A DNA stretch of 64,000 nt, from contig NZ_CP045488.1 in NCBI RefSeq assembly GCF_009392895.1, forward strand, positions 682,001-746,000, read 5' to 3'. Each line of letters begins with the position of its first letter. The stretch's first letter is position 1. The notes under the pieces were generated by a model. It saw only the letters and a list, made by a program, of their open reading frames with translations, was not told where the DNA came from and did no database searches. The stretch is from Natronorubrum aibiense (GTDB lineage Archaea; Halobacteriota; Halobacteria; Halobacteriales; Natrialbaceae). Positions 51,248 through 62,957 of this stretch are shown one piece after another. A program made the translations under genes and the position numbers.

Positions 51248-51527
51248 TACGGCTCTCTACGTTCGGTACCGGGTTTCACACGTAACTATACATTCTTCAG
51301 ACGTCACCTTCGAAAGCGATAGTCATCACTCCGGTTCGAAGTCACAGTTTCATCAACAGTACCGAGTCCATCACATCTGCTCTCGCTTCCTGTAGCACCG
51401 TCTTACCGACCGTCGGCTGCCAACTTGGAACTGCCCTCACCGGTAGTCTCTCAAAACGTCCTCACGCCCAGTAATACGAGACCGATAACAAATAGTCAGC
51501 TAGTTGGTGTCTCCGTGTGGTTACACA

Positions 51528-51800
51528 ATGGACGATCTGACCGGATTTCAACGTGATCTTCTGTACGTGATCGCTGGCGCCGACCAGCCGTCTGGCCAAG
51601 ACGTGAAAGACGAGATCGAACAGTACTACGACAGTGAAATTAATCACGGCCGACTGTATCCCAATCTCGACACACTCGTCAACAAAGAGCTCGTCGAAAA
51701 AGGGCAACTCGATCGCCGAACCAATTATTATGCCATCAGTGATCGCGGCCTCGAGCAGATTGAAGTTCGACGAGAGTGGGAACGACAGTACATCAGCTAG
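51528..51800 (+). CDS. PadR family transcriptional regulator
   Basis: A 90-residue winged-helix protein of PadR type: MDDLTGFQRDLLYVIAGAD, QDVKDEIEQYYDSEINHGR, LYPNLDTLVNKELVEKGQLD and NYYAISDRGLEQIEVRREWE. It lacks the C-terminal dimerisation helices of large PadR proteins, as is usual in haloarchaea. Target unknown. The start is ATG 51528; the eight residues of an upstream in-frame extension are not family-like. Confidence 0.9.
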   Translation: MDDLTGFQRDLLYVIAGADQPSGQDVKDEIEQYYDSEINHGRLYPNLDTLVNKELVEKGQLDRRTNYYAISDRGLEQIEVRREWERQYIS

Positions 51801-52142
51801 CCGTTTCCAACGCATACATCAATCATCACAGGCTTGCCAGTAGACATTCGTCAGCGACACGATCGTCTTCACACCCGCTCAGTTATCGCTTGCGTGTTCA
51901 TTAAATCTGGTTTAGGAGCATTCACATCGCCGCTTCCACCATGCGTTTGCTTCCTCGAACAACGTGCTAGCACCCATATTTCCGTATAGTACTCGAGCAA
52001 AAATAATTAAATTGCTTCCCACACTGGCTGCACCGCTGTCGTGCAATCGGATGTGCACGGACATTCAGTGGTTACTATAGAATGTGATCCTCAAAAAGCT
52101 ACACCACTTCAAAACCGATGGTGTCGGTGAATTAATATGATT
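51801..52142. other. downstream end of the rRNA operon, no gene seen
   Basis: AT-rich, no reading frame with family features. On the minus strand, in the direction of rRNA transcription, a T-rich stretch TTTAATTATTTTTGC (about 51991-52006) is a likely terminator of the operon. The tRNA-Cys gene that often follows 5S in haloarchaeal operons is not present. Confidence 0.5.
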
Positions 52143-52264
52143 GGAAGCGGCGAAACGAATTTCCCAGAGGGTCGCCCACTCCAGTACTCACCGTAACGTA
52201 GGCGAGCTTATCTTCCGTGTTCGGGATGGGTACGGGAGGCACCTCGCCGCTATGGCCGCTGTAA
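52143..52264 (-). rRNA. rrf: 5S rRNA, second copy of the operon
   Basis: A 122-nt 5S gene on the complement. It starts TTACAGCGGCCATAGCGG and contains CCCGTACCCATCCCGAACAC and AGTACTGGAGTGGGCGACC, all invariant for haloarchaeal 5S. It is the distal gene of a tandem pair and differs from the first copy at about a dozen positions. Confidence 0.92.
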
Positions 52265-52311
52265 TGCCGACCGGCGGAATCGAACCGCCGTCAGACCACT
52301 GTCGGTCTCGT
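52265..52311 (-). promoter_or_regulatory. tRNA-like minihelix before the second 5S rRNA
   Basis: On the complement, the T-arm-like GGCGGTTCGATTCCGCC is stacked on a stem CCGAC/GTCGG directly before the 5S 5' end. In Haloferax the 5' end of 5S rRNA is cut by tRNase Z guided by such an element. The same fold is found before the first 5S with compensating base changes. Confidence 0.7.
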
Positions 52312-52324
52312 ATGTGATATGAAT

Positions 52325-52446
52325 GGAGGCGGCGAAACGAGTTTCCCAGAGGCTCGCGCACTCCAGTACTCGCCGTAACGCAGGCGGGCTTATCTTCCGT
52401 GTTCGGGATGGGTACGGGAGGAACCCCGCCGCTGTGGCCGCCGTAA
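52325..52446 (-). rRNA. rrf: 5S rRNA, first copy of the operon
   Basis: A 122-nt gene on the complement, starting TTACGGCGGCCACAGCGG and holding the same invariant CCCGTACCCATCCCGAACAC stretch. It lies directly after 23S. It is closer to the usual haloarchaeal 5S than the distal copy at the 5' stem. Confidence 0.92.
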
Positions 52447-52489
52447 CGCCGATCAACGGAATCGAACCGTCGTCATGCCAATATCGGTG
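52447..52489 (-). promoter_or_regulatory. tRNA-like minihelix before the first 5S rRNA
   Basis: GACGGTTCGATTCCGTT stacked on CCGAT/ATCGG, directly before the 5S 5' end. Compared with the element before the other 5S, CCGAT/ATCGG became CCGAC/GTCGG, a compensating change that supports the helix. Confidence 0.7.
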
Positions 52490-52494
52490 GTCTC

Positions 52495-52546
52495 CGACCG
52501 TGTGTATGTGTAGTCCAGTTTGCGTCCGGACCCGTTCACGCGTCAC
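52495..52546 (-). other. 23S processing stem, 3' strand
   Basis: These 52 bases after the 23S gene are nearly the reverse complement of 55521-55572 before it. They form the long helix in which the archaeal splicing endonuclease cuts at bulge-helix-bulge sites to release pre-23S. Confidence 0.7.
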
Positions 52547-52566
52547 GGATCCAATGCGATGTAATA

Positions 52567-55484
<2,918 letters not shown>

Positions 55485-55520
55485 TTCATCGGATCGGCGT
55501 TGCGACAGAGTCGCAACATC

Positions 55521-55572
55521 GTGACCCGGGAACGGGTCCAGTGGACGCCTGGACTACACGTACACACGGTCG
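55521..55572 (-). other. 23S processing stem, 5' strand
   Basis: Pairs with 52495-52546 beyond the other end of 23S, over 52 positions with a few bulges. This is the 5' half of the processing helix; cuts by the splicing endonuclease are expected in its bulges. Confidence 0.7.
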
Positions 55573-55711
55573 CATCTGCACGCCGGTAGACGGCCGGCCT
55601 GCATTGACCCTTCCCACTCACACTTGCGCGGAGTGGTGCATCAGTTCAGTCGTACTCAATCACAGTCCCGTCGCCCACTTAAGGGGAGCGATTCGATGAT
55701 TGGTACGAGTC

Positions 55712-55784
55712 ATGGACCCACAGGGATTCGAACCCTGGGCATCCTCCTTGCAAAGGAGGCACTCTACCACTGAGCTATGGGCCC
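55712..55784 (-). tRNA. tRNA-Ala (TGC), in the 16S-23S spacer
   Basis: Acceptor GGGCCCA/TGGGTCC, anticodon stem CCTCC/GGAGG with loop TTTGCAA (anticodon TGC), T-arm CAGGGTTCGAATCCCTG, discriminator A. This is the standard place for tRNA-Ala in euryarchaeal operons. Confidence 0.97.
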
Positions 55785-55817
55785 ACGTCCGCCCAGATGG
55801 GCGGACAGAGACATATG

Positions 55818-55851
55818 TGTTAGCCTCGGTAGTTCTGAGGTGCCCGATCGG
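55818..55851 (-). other. 16S processing stem, 3' strand
   Basis: These 34 bases in the spacer after 16S are complementary, with a few bulged positions, to 57494-57527 in the leader. Together they form the 16S processing helix. Confidence 0.7.
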
Positions 55852-55919
55852 CCGCGCGATGGGTCGATCGAACGTGAAAACCGCTGGTGGGTCAGGACAG
55901 CGTCCTGATCCCGGTCTGT

Positions 55920-57391
<1,472 letters not shown>

Positions 57392-57399
57392 GCTATATA

Positions 57400-57419
57400 C
57401 TCCCGACCATTGTCGGGAG
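57400..57419 (-). repeat. short hairpin just upstream of 16S
   Basis: CTCCCGAC and GTCGGGAG form a perfect 8-bp stem with a 4-nt loop, 9 bases before the 16S 5' end. It is probably part of the leader structure that positions the cut near the mature 5' end. Confidence 0.6.
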
Positions 57420-57493
57420 GGTTCTTGGCGGTGAATGTTAAGATACACACTCACACATAAATGGGTCCACGTTCGGTGACCCTAGATCGTCGA

Positions 57494-57527
57494 CCGATCA
57501 GGCGACACCGAACTACCAAGGCTAACA
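57494..57527 (-). other. 16S processing stem, 5' strand
   Basis: Leader strand of the 16S helix, pairing with 55818-55851. The pairing is good at both ends (ACAATCGG-like and TGTTAGCC/GGCTAACA) with a central mismatched section where bulges for the endonuclease would lie. Confidence 0.7.
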
Positions 57528-57599
57528 TCAGACCCCCTCTGTATGGCGGACCACAGGGGTGAGGTCCTCATCTTCTGCGTATTATTCGATAATCCCCGG

Positions 57600-57620
57600 T
57601 TCATACATAAGGCCTTCGAA
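57600..57620 (-). promoter_or_regulatory. rRNA promoter P1
   Basis: On the complement: TTCGAAGGCCTTATGTAT. This matches the haloarchaeal rRNA promoter pattern TTCGA(n)G...TTATGTA, with the TATA part at 57604-57610. Transcription would begin near 57580. Confidence 0.75.
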
Positions 57621-57650
57621 CCACTTCTCCAACGAGTGGGATTCACACCC

Positions 57651-57666
57651 TACGTTAAACGAAATC
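57651..57666 (-). promoter_or_regulatory. possible second rRNA promoter P2
   Basis: On the complement: GATTTCGTTTAACGTA, with TTTAACGTA as the TATA part at 57651-57659. It lies about 48 bases upstream of P1 and resembles it. Haloarchaeal rRNA operons commonly have several tandem promoters. Confidence 0.45.
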
Positions 57667-57748
57667 TGGAAGTTTTCCAAACAGCGCTCGAGCGTCGAAC
57701 CCATTTTCTAACGCCAGATCCAGCTCGAGAGTCAGACCTACTGAGAAA

Positions 57749-58234
57749 TCAGTTCGAAGATTCATCGGACGGTTCGAGGCCGGGCGGAAGTCCAAGATGT
57801 TTGACGCCAGTCTGATCATCGATTTGGAATCGGTACAGTTTGGTTTTTGATTCTGTGCTGGCCTGTTCGAACACGTCAGGGCGCCACCGCAACTCCATTT
57901 CATCGAGGATCGCATCTCGTTCGCTCTCCGGAACGTCGGCGATCGTTCCAGTGAGAAGGACACTCATCCAATTAAACGGCGTATCCGCGCGATATACCAA
58001 GAATCGAGCGACGTCGGTGCGGTCCGTTAGTTCCGCTTTCCGACTGCTGTGACCAAGGACGTACACGATGTAGAGACACGATTCCCCATCGAACCAGAAT
58101 GACATCGGACGCATAACTGGGACATCATCGGTTGGAAGCCCAAGTACCCCGACGCTCTGACTCGAGAGAAATCCCGAGATTTCATCGTCATCCATTCGAG
58201 TCATGCCGTAGTCGCTGAGTCCATCGACAGTCAT
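57749..58234 (-). CDS. pyridoxamine 5'-phosphate oxidase family protein
   Basis: A 161-residue split-barrel protein binding a flavin or F420. Seen: MDDDEISGFLSSQSVGVLGL, PVMRPMSFWFDGESCLYIVY and HSSRKAELTDRTDVARFLVY, typical of the small PNPOx-like proteins in haloarchaea. The catalytic residues of true pyridoxamine oxidase are not clear, so the reaction is unknown. ATG 58234 is preferred; ATG 58204 is possible. It runs in the same direction as the rRNA operon. Confidence 0.82.
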   Translation of the reverse strand: MTVDGLSDYGMTRMDDDEISGFLSSQSVGVLGLPTDDVPVMRPMSFWFDGESCLYIVYVLGHSSRKAELTDRTDVARFLVYRADTPFNWMSVLLTGTIADVPESERDAILDEMELRWRPDVFEQASTESKTKLYRFQIDDQTGVKHLGLPPGLEPSDESSN

Positions 58235-58480
58235 CACGTACCGAGAACGGGCCGAACCGTCTAAGGTGTTTGTCGGATTTTCACATACTGTTCGACGACG
58301 CAGAATCCATTCGAAAACGACGGGTTGCGACCGACCAGTAGCATGTTGAGGTGTTATACTGGAACCATTGCTCTCGGGAGTAACCACTACGGTCGGATGC
58401 CAACGGATAGAGAAACTGAACGACTGGGTGGACATTCATCAAGGCAGAGGATTTTTCACAAAGAGCAGCAGCCATACACT

Positions 58481-59347
58481 ATGGACGACGAAACGGTCGG
58501 GATCGGCCTCGTACTCGTCTCTGCGATCGGGTTCGGTACACTCGGTATCTTCGGCGTGTTTGCCGCCGAGGAGGGAATTTCGATTCCAACGGTGCTCGCA
58601 CTTCGGTTCAGCATCGCAACAGTCGTCGTCTGGACAGTCCTCCGCCTTCGAGGGCAATTTCGGTTTCTTACTGGGCGGACGCTCGCGATCGCGCTTGCGC
58701 TCGGCGGCATCGGGTACGCCACACAGAGTGGTCTCTACTTCTTTGGTCTCGAGTTCATGACGGCTGGAATGGTCGCGATCGTCCTCTATACCTATCCGGC
58801 GTTCGTCGTCTGCATCGTTGCGATTACGAATCCGGATCGTGTGAATACACGCCTGCTGCTCGCACTGGTCCTCTGTATCGGTGGTGTCGTATTCATTACC
58901 GGCGCAGATCCCGCAGGAGTCGACCCTCGAGGAATCGTGATCGTTCTCGGTGCGGCACTTGCATACTCGTTGTACATCGTCGTGAGCCAGCGGGCGCTGA
59001 CAACGGTCGATGCCGAGGTGCTGACGGCGTTCGTGCTGCCCGCCGCAGCAGGAAGCTTCGTCGCGTTCGGCGTTGGAACGGAGACGCTGGCGATGCCGGG
59101 AACTGCCACGGGTTGGGGTGTCACCGTTGCGATCGCGATTTTCGCGACGGTGATACCTGTCCTCACGTTTTTTGCTGGGATCGCAAAGATCGGAGCGAGT
59201 CGAGCAAGCATCATCAGTACTGCTGAACCAGTTGTCACGGTTGTGTTGAGCGTGCTCGTATTGGAAGAGCCGGTGACGGTCGTGACGGTTGTCGGTGGAA
59301 CACTCGTCCTCGCGGGCGTGATCATCATTCAGCGCGAGAATTCCTGA
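58481..59347 (+). CDS. EamA/DMT family transporter
   Basis: Membrane protein of 288 residues with ten helices in two EamA repeats. Seen: GLVLVSAIGFGTLGIFGVFA, TVLALRFSIATVVVWTVLRL, FFGLEFMTAGMVAIVLYTYP in the first repeat, and YSLYIVVSQRALTTVDAEVL, STAEPVVTVVLSVLVLEEPV in the second. The family exports amino acids, nucleotides or other small metabolites. Substrate unknown. The start is ATG 58481. Confidence 0.9.
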   Translation: MDDETVGIGLVLVSAIGFGTLGIFGVFAAEEGISIPTVLALRFSIATVVVWTVLRLRGQFRFLTGRTLAIALALGGIGYATQSGLYFFGLEFMTAGMVAIVLYTYPAFVVCIVAITNPDRVNTRLLLALVLCIGGVVFITGADPAGVDPRGIVIVLGAALAYSLYIVVSQRALTTVDAEVLTAFVLPAAAGSFVAFGVGTETLAMPGTATGWGVTVAIAIFATVIPVLTFFAGIAKIGASRASIISTAEPVVTVVLSVLVLEEPVTVVTVVGGTLVLAGVIIIQRENS

Positions 59348-59396
59348 GAAGGGTCCGTCGTTACCACGAGATTTGAAATCGATGCACTAATATGTC

Positions 59397-59484
59397 ACAC
59401 CACCATGTCCGCTGTTCTCAGTCAGAAGTGGTAGCCGACAAGAGGGAAGGGTAAACAGAGGAACAACAGCGGACATGGTGGTGT
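59397..59484. mobile_element. MITE-like element with CACCACCATGTCC inverted repeats, copy 1
   Basis: The ends CACCACCATGTCCGCTGTT and its exact complement (59465-59483) form a 20-bp perfect inverted repeat around a 46-base interior. The second copy is at 63373-63440. Their ends agree almost fully while the interiors differ in length and sequence. The ends point away from the partition segment in both cases. Confidence 0.6.
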
Positions 59485-59621
59485 TGGGAACGGGCAGTCA
59501 CGATCGCCGGTGTCACCGTAGCGGGGCGTGCGCACAGACAAGAACCGTATCAGAGAGATTATAGCGAGATTAAAAAAAAGGGCCCAACGGCCGACTAGGT
59601 CGTCATCTACAGTACCCGTTC

Positions 59622-59915
59622 CTAAGCCGTGCGACTATCACGGATACATACTGTATCGGTCTGAGAGAGCATAATAGTGTAGTCATCGACGGCAAATTCG
59701 ATAGTAAACGAGGTATCGAAGTCCTTCGCATGACGGTGGAAACTGATCAGCGCATCCGGATTGATCTGCTCGTACAGCGGCTCAAGTTCGGTGACAGGAA
59801 CGTTTTCGAGTGCGGCCAAGCCCCGTAGAATCGTTTCCACTATCGACTCCGGATCCTGCCGTTCGGTCTGAATTTCGACCTGAGTATCGTTCTGGAGCCG
59901 GTCGTGATGATCCAT
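59622..59915 (-). CDS. HalOD1 output-domain protein
   Basis: A 97-residue single HalOD1 domain: PESIVETILRGLAALENVPV, LEPLYEQINPDALISFHR and SFTIEFAVDDYTIMLSQTDT. Stand-alone versions are numerous in haloarchaea and are thought to work in signalling; the mechanism is unknown. Its GC content is below that of the core region. No response-regulator gene is nearby. Confidence 0.85.
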   Translation of the reverse strand: MDHHDRLQNDTQVEIQTERQDPESIVETILRGLAALENVPVTELEPLYEQINPDALISFHRHAKDFDTSFTIEFAVDDYTIMLSQTDTVCIRDSRTA

Positions 59916-60154
59916 GAGCCGCCTTGTACTTGGATAGTAAAGAAATTTACTGCAGATATTTTGATTTTAGTTCAATATATGGTGTTTTTCCGAACTCAGT
60001 TCCATACGACTACTGAGCAGCGAATGGTGGAAGCTAGTTGCAGGGATTCAACAGCCTCGTGGTATTGTTTCATCACGCGCGTTAGGGTGATGGAGATGAG
60101 CAAGTACTACAAACACAACAGAAAAGTGCCCGACTCGAGCCACACGAGCACAAC

Positions 60155-60571
60155 TTACGTCTGCTGACGTGTCTCGAGAATCTGCTCGGGAACTTCGTCG
60201 ATATGCTCGAGTGCGACTTTCAACACTGCGTCGTGGACTTCGCGCGTTTCGTCGTCACGAATACCCATCCGCCGGAGTTCGGGCGTGACCGTGATCCCCA
60301 GTTGATCCTCAAGTTCGTCCCATGTCTCGCCGCGGGCATACAATGGTCGCTGGCGGACGGCACTGTATTCGAACGCTGGACCAGGCACTGCATCGTCGTC
60401 ACGTGGTTGTTCGGACGAGGTTTGAGTCGACGTCAACGCCGGTTGGGCCGAGTCATCGTCAGGTGCGTGGGTTGGTGTCTCGGCGGTCGCGTCGATATCG
60501 TCACCATCGTCGACTTCGTCGGCCGCAGAGTCGTCATCGTCAGTCCCAAGGTCATCGAACGGATTCGTCAT
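60155..60571 (-). CDS. ParA-linked partner protein (candidate ParB-like adaptor)
   Basis: A 138-residue protein. The first 65 residues are acidic and disordered (DDLGTDDDDSAADEVDDGDD). The C-terminal part FEYSAVRQRPLYARGETWDE, LEDQLGITVTPELRRMGIRD and VHDAVLKVALEHIDEVPEQI looks helical and matches proteins commonly found right after parA genes on haloarchaeal plasmids. It overlaps the parA stop by four bases (ATGA), so it is translated with it. It likely binds the CAATAGGT sites or ParA itself, but neither is proven. Confidence 0.65.
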   Translation of the reverse strand: MTNPFDDLGTDDDDSAADEVDDGDDIDATAETPTHAPDDDSAQPALTSTQTSSEQPRDDDAVPGPAFEYSAVRQRPLYARGETWDELEDQLGITVTPELRRMGIRDDETREVHDAVLKVALEHIDEVPEQILETRQQT

Positions 60572-61455
60572 CGATCGATCCCTCCATTGGCAACGATCGC
60601 TGCGAGTTCCGCGTAGTGTTCGATCTGGTCGCTCTCGGGATCGTACTCCTGAAGCGGCTTGTTTTCTTGCAGTGACCGTGAAAGCGATGAGCGGCGTCGA
60701 ATGCCCGGTTTCGGCGCCGGTATCTCACCAGCATCGATCTGTTCGAACTCGGTAGCCGTAATGCGGGCAAACGACGGAACAGCCTCGCTGAGTGGCTGGC
60801 CGGGGTTCACTTCATAGCTCGCCGTGTTCAGGTTCTCGAGCAGCTCTCGATCCTCAGTTTGTTGGTCGATGCGGTCCGAGAGTTTGTTCGGGACGACCGC
60901 GAGAACGTCGACGTCGATGTATTCACGAGCTGGTTCGATGAGTCGCTCCATCGTCCGTTTGTACCCACCAATCGAACTCGATCCCGGTTCGATCGGAATC
61001 ATGACGTTGCCCGTCGCGACGAGTGCGTTGTTGTTGAGCATCCCCGGATACGCAGGGCAGTCGAAGACAATGTAGTCGTACTGCTCGCCGAGAAGCGGAT
61101 CGACGATCTTCGATTTCACACGAGCCGAGCCCTGCATTGCACCGGCGAGGTCTTTCTCGACGTCCTCGAGCGTGTTCGACGACGGCAGCAGATCGAACCC
61201 GTGCTCGGTCGGCTGAATGAGATCGTGCGGCGTCGCCGTTCCCTCGAGAATGACATCGCCGAGATTTATCTCGCCTTGGTATGCATCCTCGAAGCCGAGT
61301 CCGTTAGTCGCGTGACCGTTCGGGTCGAGGTCTGCGAACAACGTCTCGCCGCGTTCGGCAAGCTGTCGGGCGAGATTCATCGAGGTCGTTGATTTACCGA
61401 CGCCGCCTTTCAGGATAACGACACTTACTGCGCGTGGCTCAGTTTCTGTTGCCAT
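60568..61455 (-). CDS. ParA family ATPase of a partition cassette
   Basis: A 295-residue deviant Walker-type ATPase. VVILKGGVGKSTTSMNLA (KGGVGKST at 16-23) has the signature lysine, followed by LFADLDPNGHATNGLG and YDYIVFDCPAYPGMLNNNAL. ParA proteins place plasmids or origins by ATP-driven gradients on the nucleoid. The start ATG 61455 lies 24 bases from the palindrome CAATAGG-CA-CCTATTG, which suggests self-regulation. The gene is typical of plasmids; here it lies in the chromosome-like context between an rRNA operon and an Orc1 gene, so it may come from an integrated plasmid. Confidence 0.88.
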   Translation of the reverse strand: MATETEPRAVSVVILKGGVGKSTTSMNLARQLAERGETLFADLDPNGHATNGLGFEDAYQGEINLGDVILEGTATPHDLIQPTEHGFDLLPSSNTLEDVEKDLAGAMQGSARVKSKIVDPLLGEQYDYIVFDCPAYPGMLNNNALVATGNVMIPIEPGSSSIGGYKRTMERLIEPAREYIDVDVLAVVPNKLSDRIDQQTEDRELLENLNTASYEVNPGQPLSEAVPSFARITATEFEQIDAGEIPAPKPGIRRRSSLSRSLQENKPLQEYDPESDQIEHYAELAAIVANGGIDR

Positions 61456-61478
61456 AGTGGGGTCCTCCGCCGCGATAG

Positions 61479-61655
61479 CAATAGGCACCTATTGTAGATA
61501 GAATGCCTGCTTCAGCGGACATTCAGTCTATCTTTACGATCACTCTTAATTCTACCGTAGGTAGCTCCAATAGGTGGCTCAGCTCCAATAGGTAGCATAG
61601 GTAGTTGAGGTTTAGTAGTTGAACTACCTTAGGTAGATAAGGTACCTATTGTACC
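61479..61655. promoter_or_regulatory. partition operator/centromere-like repeats
   Basis: CAATAGG-CA-CCTATTG at 61479-61494 is a 16-bp palindrome. CTCCAATAGGTGGCTC and CTCCAATAGGTAGC follow at 61565-61595, and GGTACCTATTGTACC at 61641-61655. There are also CTACCGTAGGTAG (61552-61564) and CTACCTTAGGTAG (61624-61636). The shared unit CAATAGGT with its inverse is the kind of set bound by partition proteins. Whether it is also part of an origin is unknown. Confidence 0.65.
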
Positions 61656-61813
61656 GAGTATAGCTATTGTGCCTGTTTCAGCTCGCTATGGAAGTTTTGC
61701 TTCCCCAGCTGGTGCCGCTCTCGAGAAAAAGTGGGCGAACTGCTGATCGTTCATCGGCAGCAGCGTTCGCTCGAGAGCACCGTCCGCATCGGCATATTGC
61801 CCCAAGAGTTTAT

Positions 61814-61895
61814 CGTTCACGTGAACGAGAGCGTACCCCCTAACTAACTCACCCCGTAACTATATATTATAGATCGTTATAGATCGTCTCGGATA
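61814..61895 (+). promoter_or_regulatory. palindrome, TATA box and repeats before the alcohol dehydrogenase gene
   Basis: CGTTCACGTGAACG (61814-61827) is a 14-bp perfect palindrome. TATATATTATAG at 61861-61872 can serve as the TATA box, giving a leaderless or nearly leaderless start at ATG 61896. ATAGATCGT occurs twice in tandem (61869 and 61879). The palindrome lies upstream of the TATA box, where an activator would bind. Confidence 0.5.
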
Positions 61896-62957
61896 ATGAA
61901 GGCAGTAATGCTAGAAGAGTTCCAGGAACCGCTGGAAGTCCACAACGTCGAACGTCCCGAACCCGAATCGCATGGTATCGTCGCCGAAGTCGACGGCTGC
62001 GGTGTCTGTCGAAGCGACTGGCACTGCTGGCAGGGGGATTGGGATTGGTTTGGATACAGACCGGATCCGCCACACATTCTGGGACACGAGCCCTGCGGAA
62101 CCGTGGTAGAAGTCGGCGAAGACGTCGAAACAGTCTCCGAAGGAGACCACATCGCAATTCCGTTCAATTTCGCGTGCGGAAAGTGTGAACTCTGTCGAAA
62201 CGGCCGCGAGAACATCTGCGAAAATCACATCGGACTCGGATTCATGAACGAGGCACCGGGTGCCTTCGCAGAAGAAGTCCACGTCCCAAACGCCGATATC
62301 AACGCAGTCCCGCTCCCAGACGAGATCGATCCGGATACAGCCGCCGGAATCGGTTGCCGATTTATGACGTCGTATCACGGGATGGCCCACCGAGGAGATG
62401 TGGGCAACGGGGAAGACGTCGTTGTCCATGGGCTCGGTGGGGTCGGGTTGTCCGCGGTCCACATCGCGGATGCGCTTGGTGCGAACGTAATCGGCGTCGA
62501 CCTCTTCGAAGACAAACTCGAAAAAGCCGAACAACTCGGTGCCGTCACGACGGTCAACGCCTCCGAAGTGGACGATCCAGCGAAGGAAGTCCGCGATATC
62601 ACGGATGGTGGTGCTGACTGCTCGGTTGACGCACTCGGAATCGCGACTACGTGCCAAAACGCAGTCAACTCACTCGCAAAAGGCGGCCGCCACGTCCAAA
62701 TCGGACTGACGACAGCTGAAGAAGAAGGGCAAGTCATGCTACCAACGGACGATTTCGTCGCGAAAGAAATCGATTTCCGAGGCTCGCTTGGGTTGCAACC
62801 CTCGCGCTACCCCGAAATGCTCGATATGATCAAGACCGGAAAAATCGATCCCAGCAAACTTGTCTCCGAAACGATCAGTATCGAGGAGGTTCCGGATACG
62901 CTGGCGGCGATGAACGACTACGATACGATGGGGATCCCAGTCTGTAGTGAGTTCTGA
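61896..62957 (+). CDS. zinc-dependent alcohol dehydrogenase
   Basis: Medium-chain dehydrogenase of 353 residues. Catalytic zinc ligands: Cys35 in GCGVCRSDWH, then His64-Glu65 in ILGHEPCG. Structural zinc: FACGKCELCRNGRENICEN (Cys94, 97, 100, 108). The Rossmann motif is VVVHGLGGVGLSAVHIADAL near 175-194, followed by the cofactor-selecting acidic residue in GVDLFEDKL, which suggests NAD. The alcohol substrate is unknown. An earlier palindrome and TATA box form its promoter. Confidence 0.93.
   Translation: MKAVMLEEFQEPLEVHNVERPEPESHGIVAEVDGCGVCRSDWHCWQGDWDWFGYRPDPPHILGHEPCGTVVEVGEDVETVSEGDHIAIPFNFACGKCELCRNGRENICENHIGLGFMNEAPGAFAEEVHVPNADINAVPLPDEIDPDTAAGIGCRFMTSYHGMAHRGDVGNGEDVVVHGLGGVGLSAVHIADALGANVIGVDLFEDKLEKAEQLGAVTTVNASEVDDPAKEVRDITDGGADCSVDALGIATTCQNAVNSLAKGGRHVQIGLTTAEEEGQVMLPTDDFVAKEIDFRGSLGLQPSRYPEMLDMIKTGKIDPSKLVSETISIEEVPDTLAAMNDYDTMGIPVCSEF

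Noticed and set aside
59904-60167. 87-codon frame on the plus strand upstream of the HalOD1 gene
   Set aside because: Composition is unlike halophilic proteins (few acidic residues) and there is no family match by eye.
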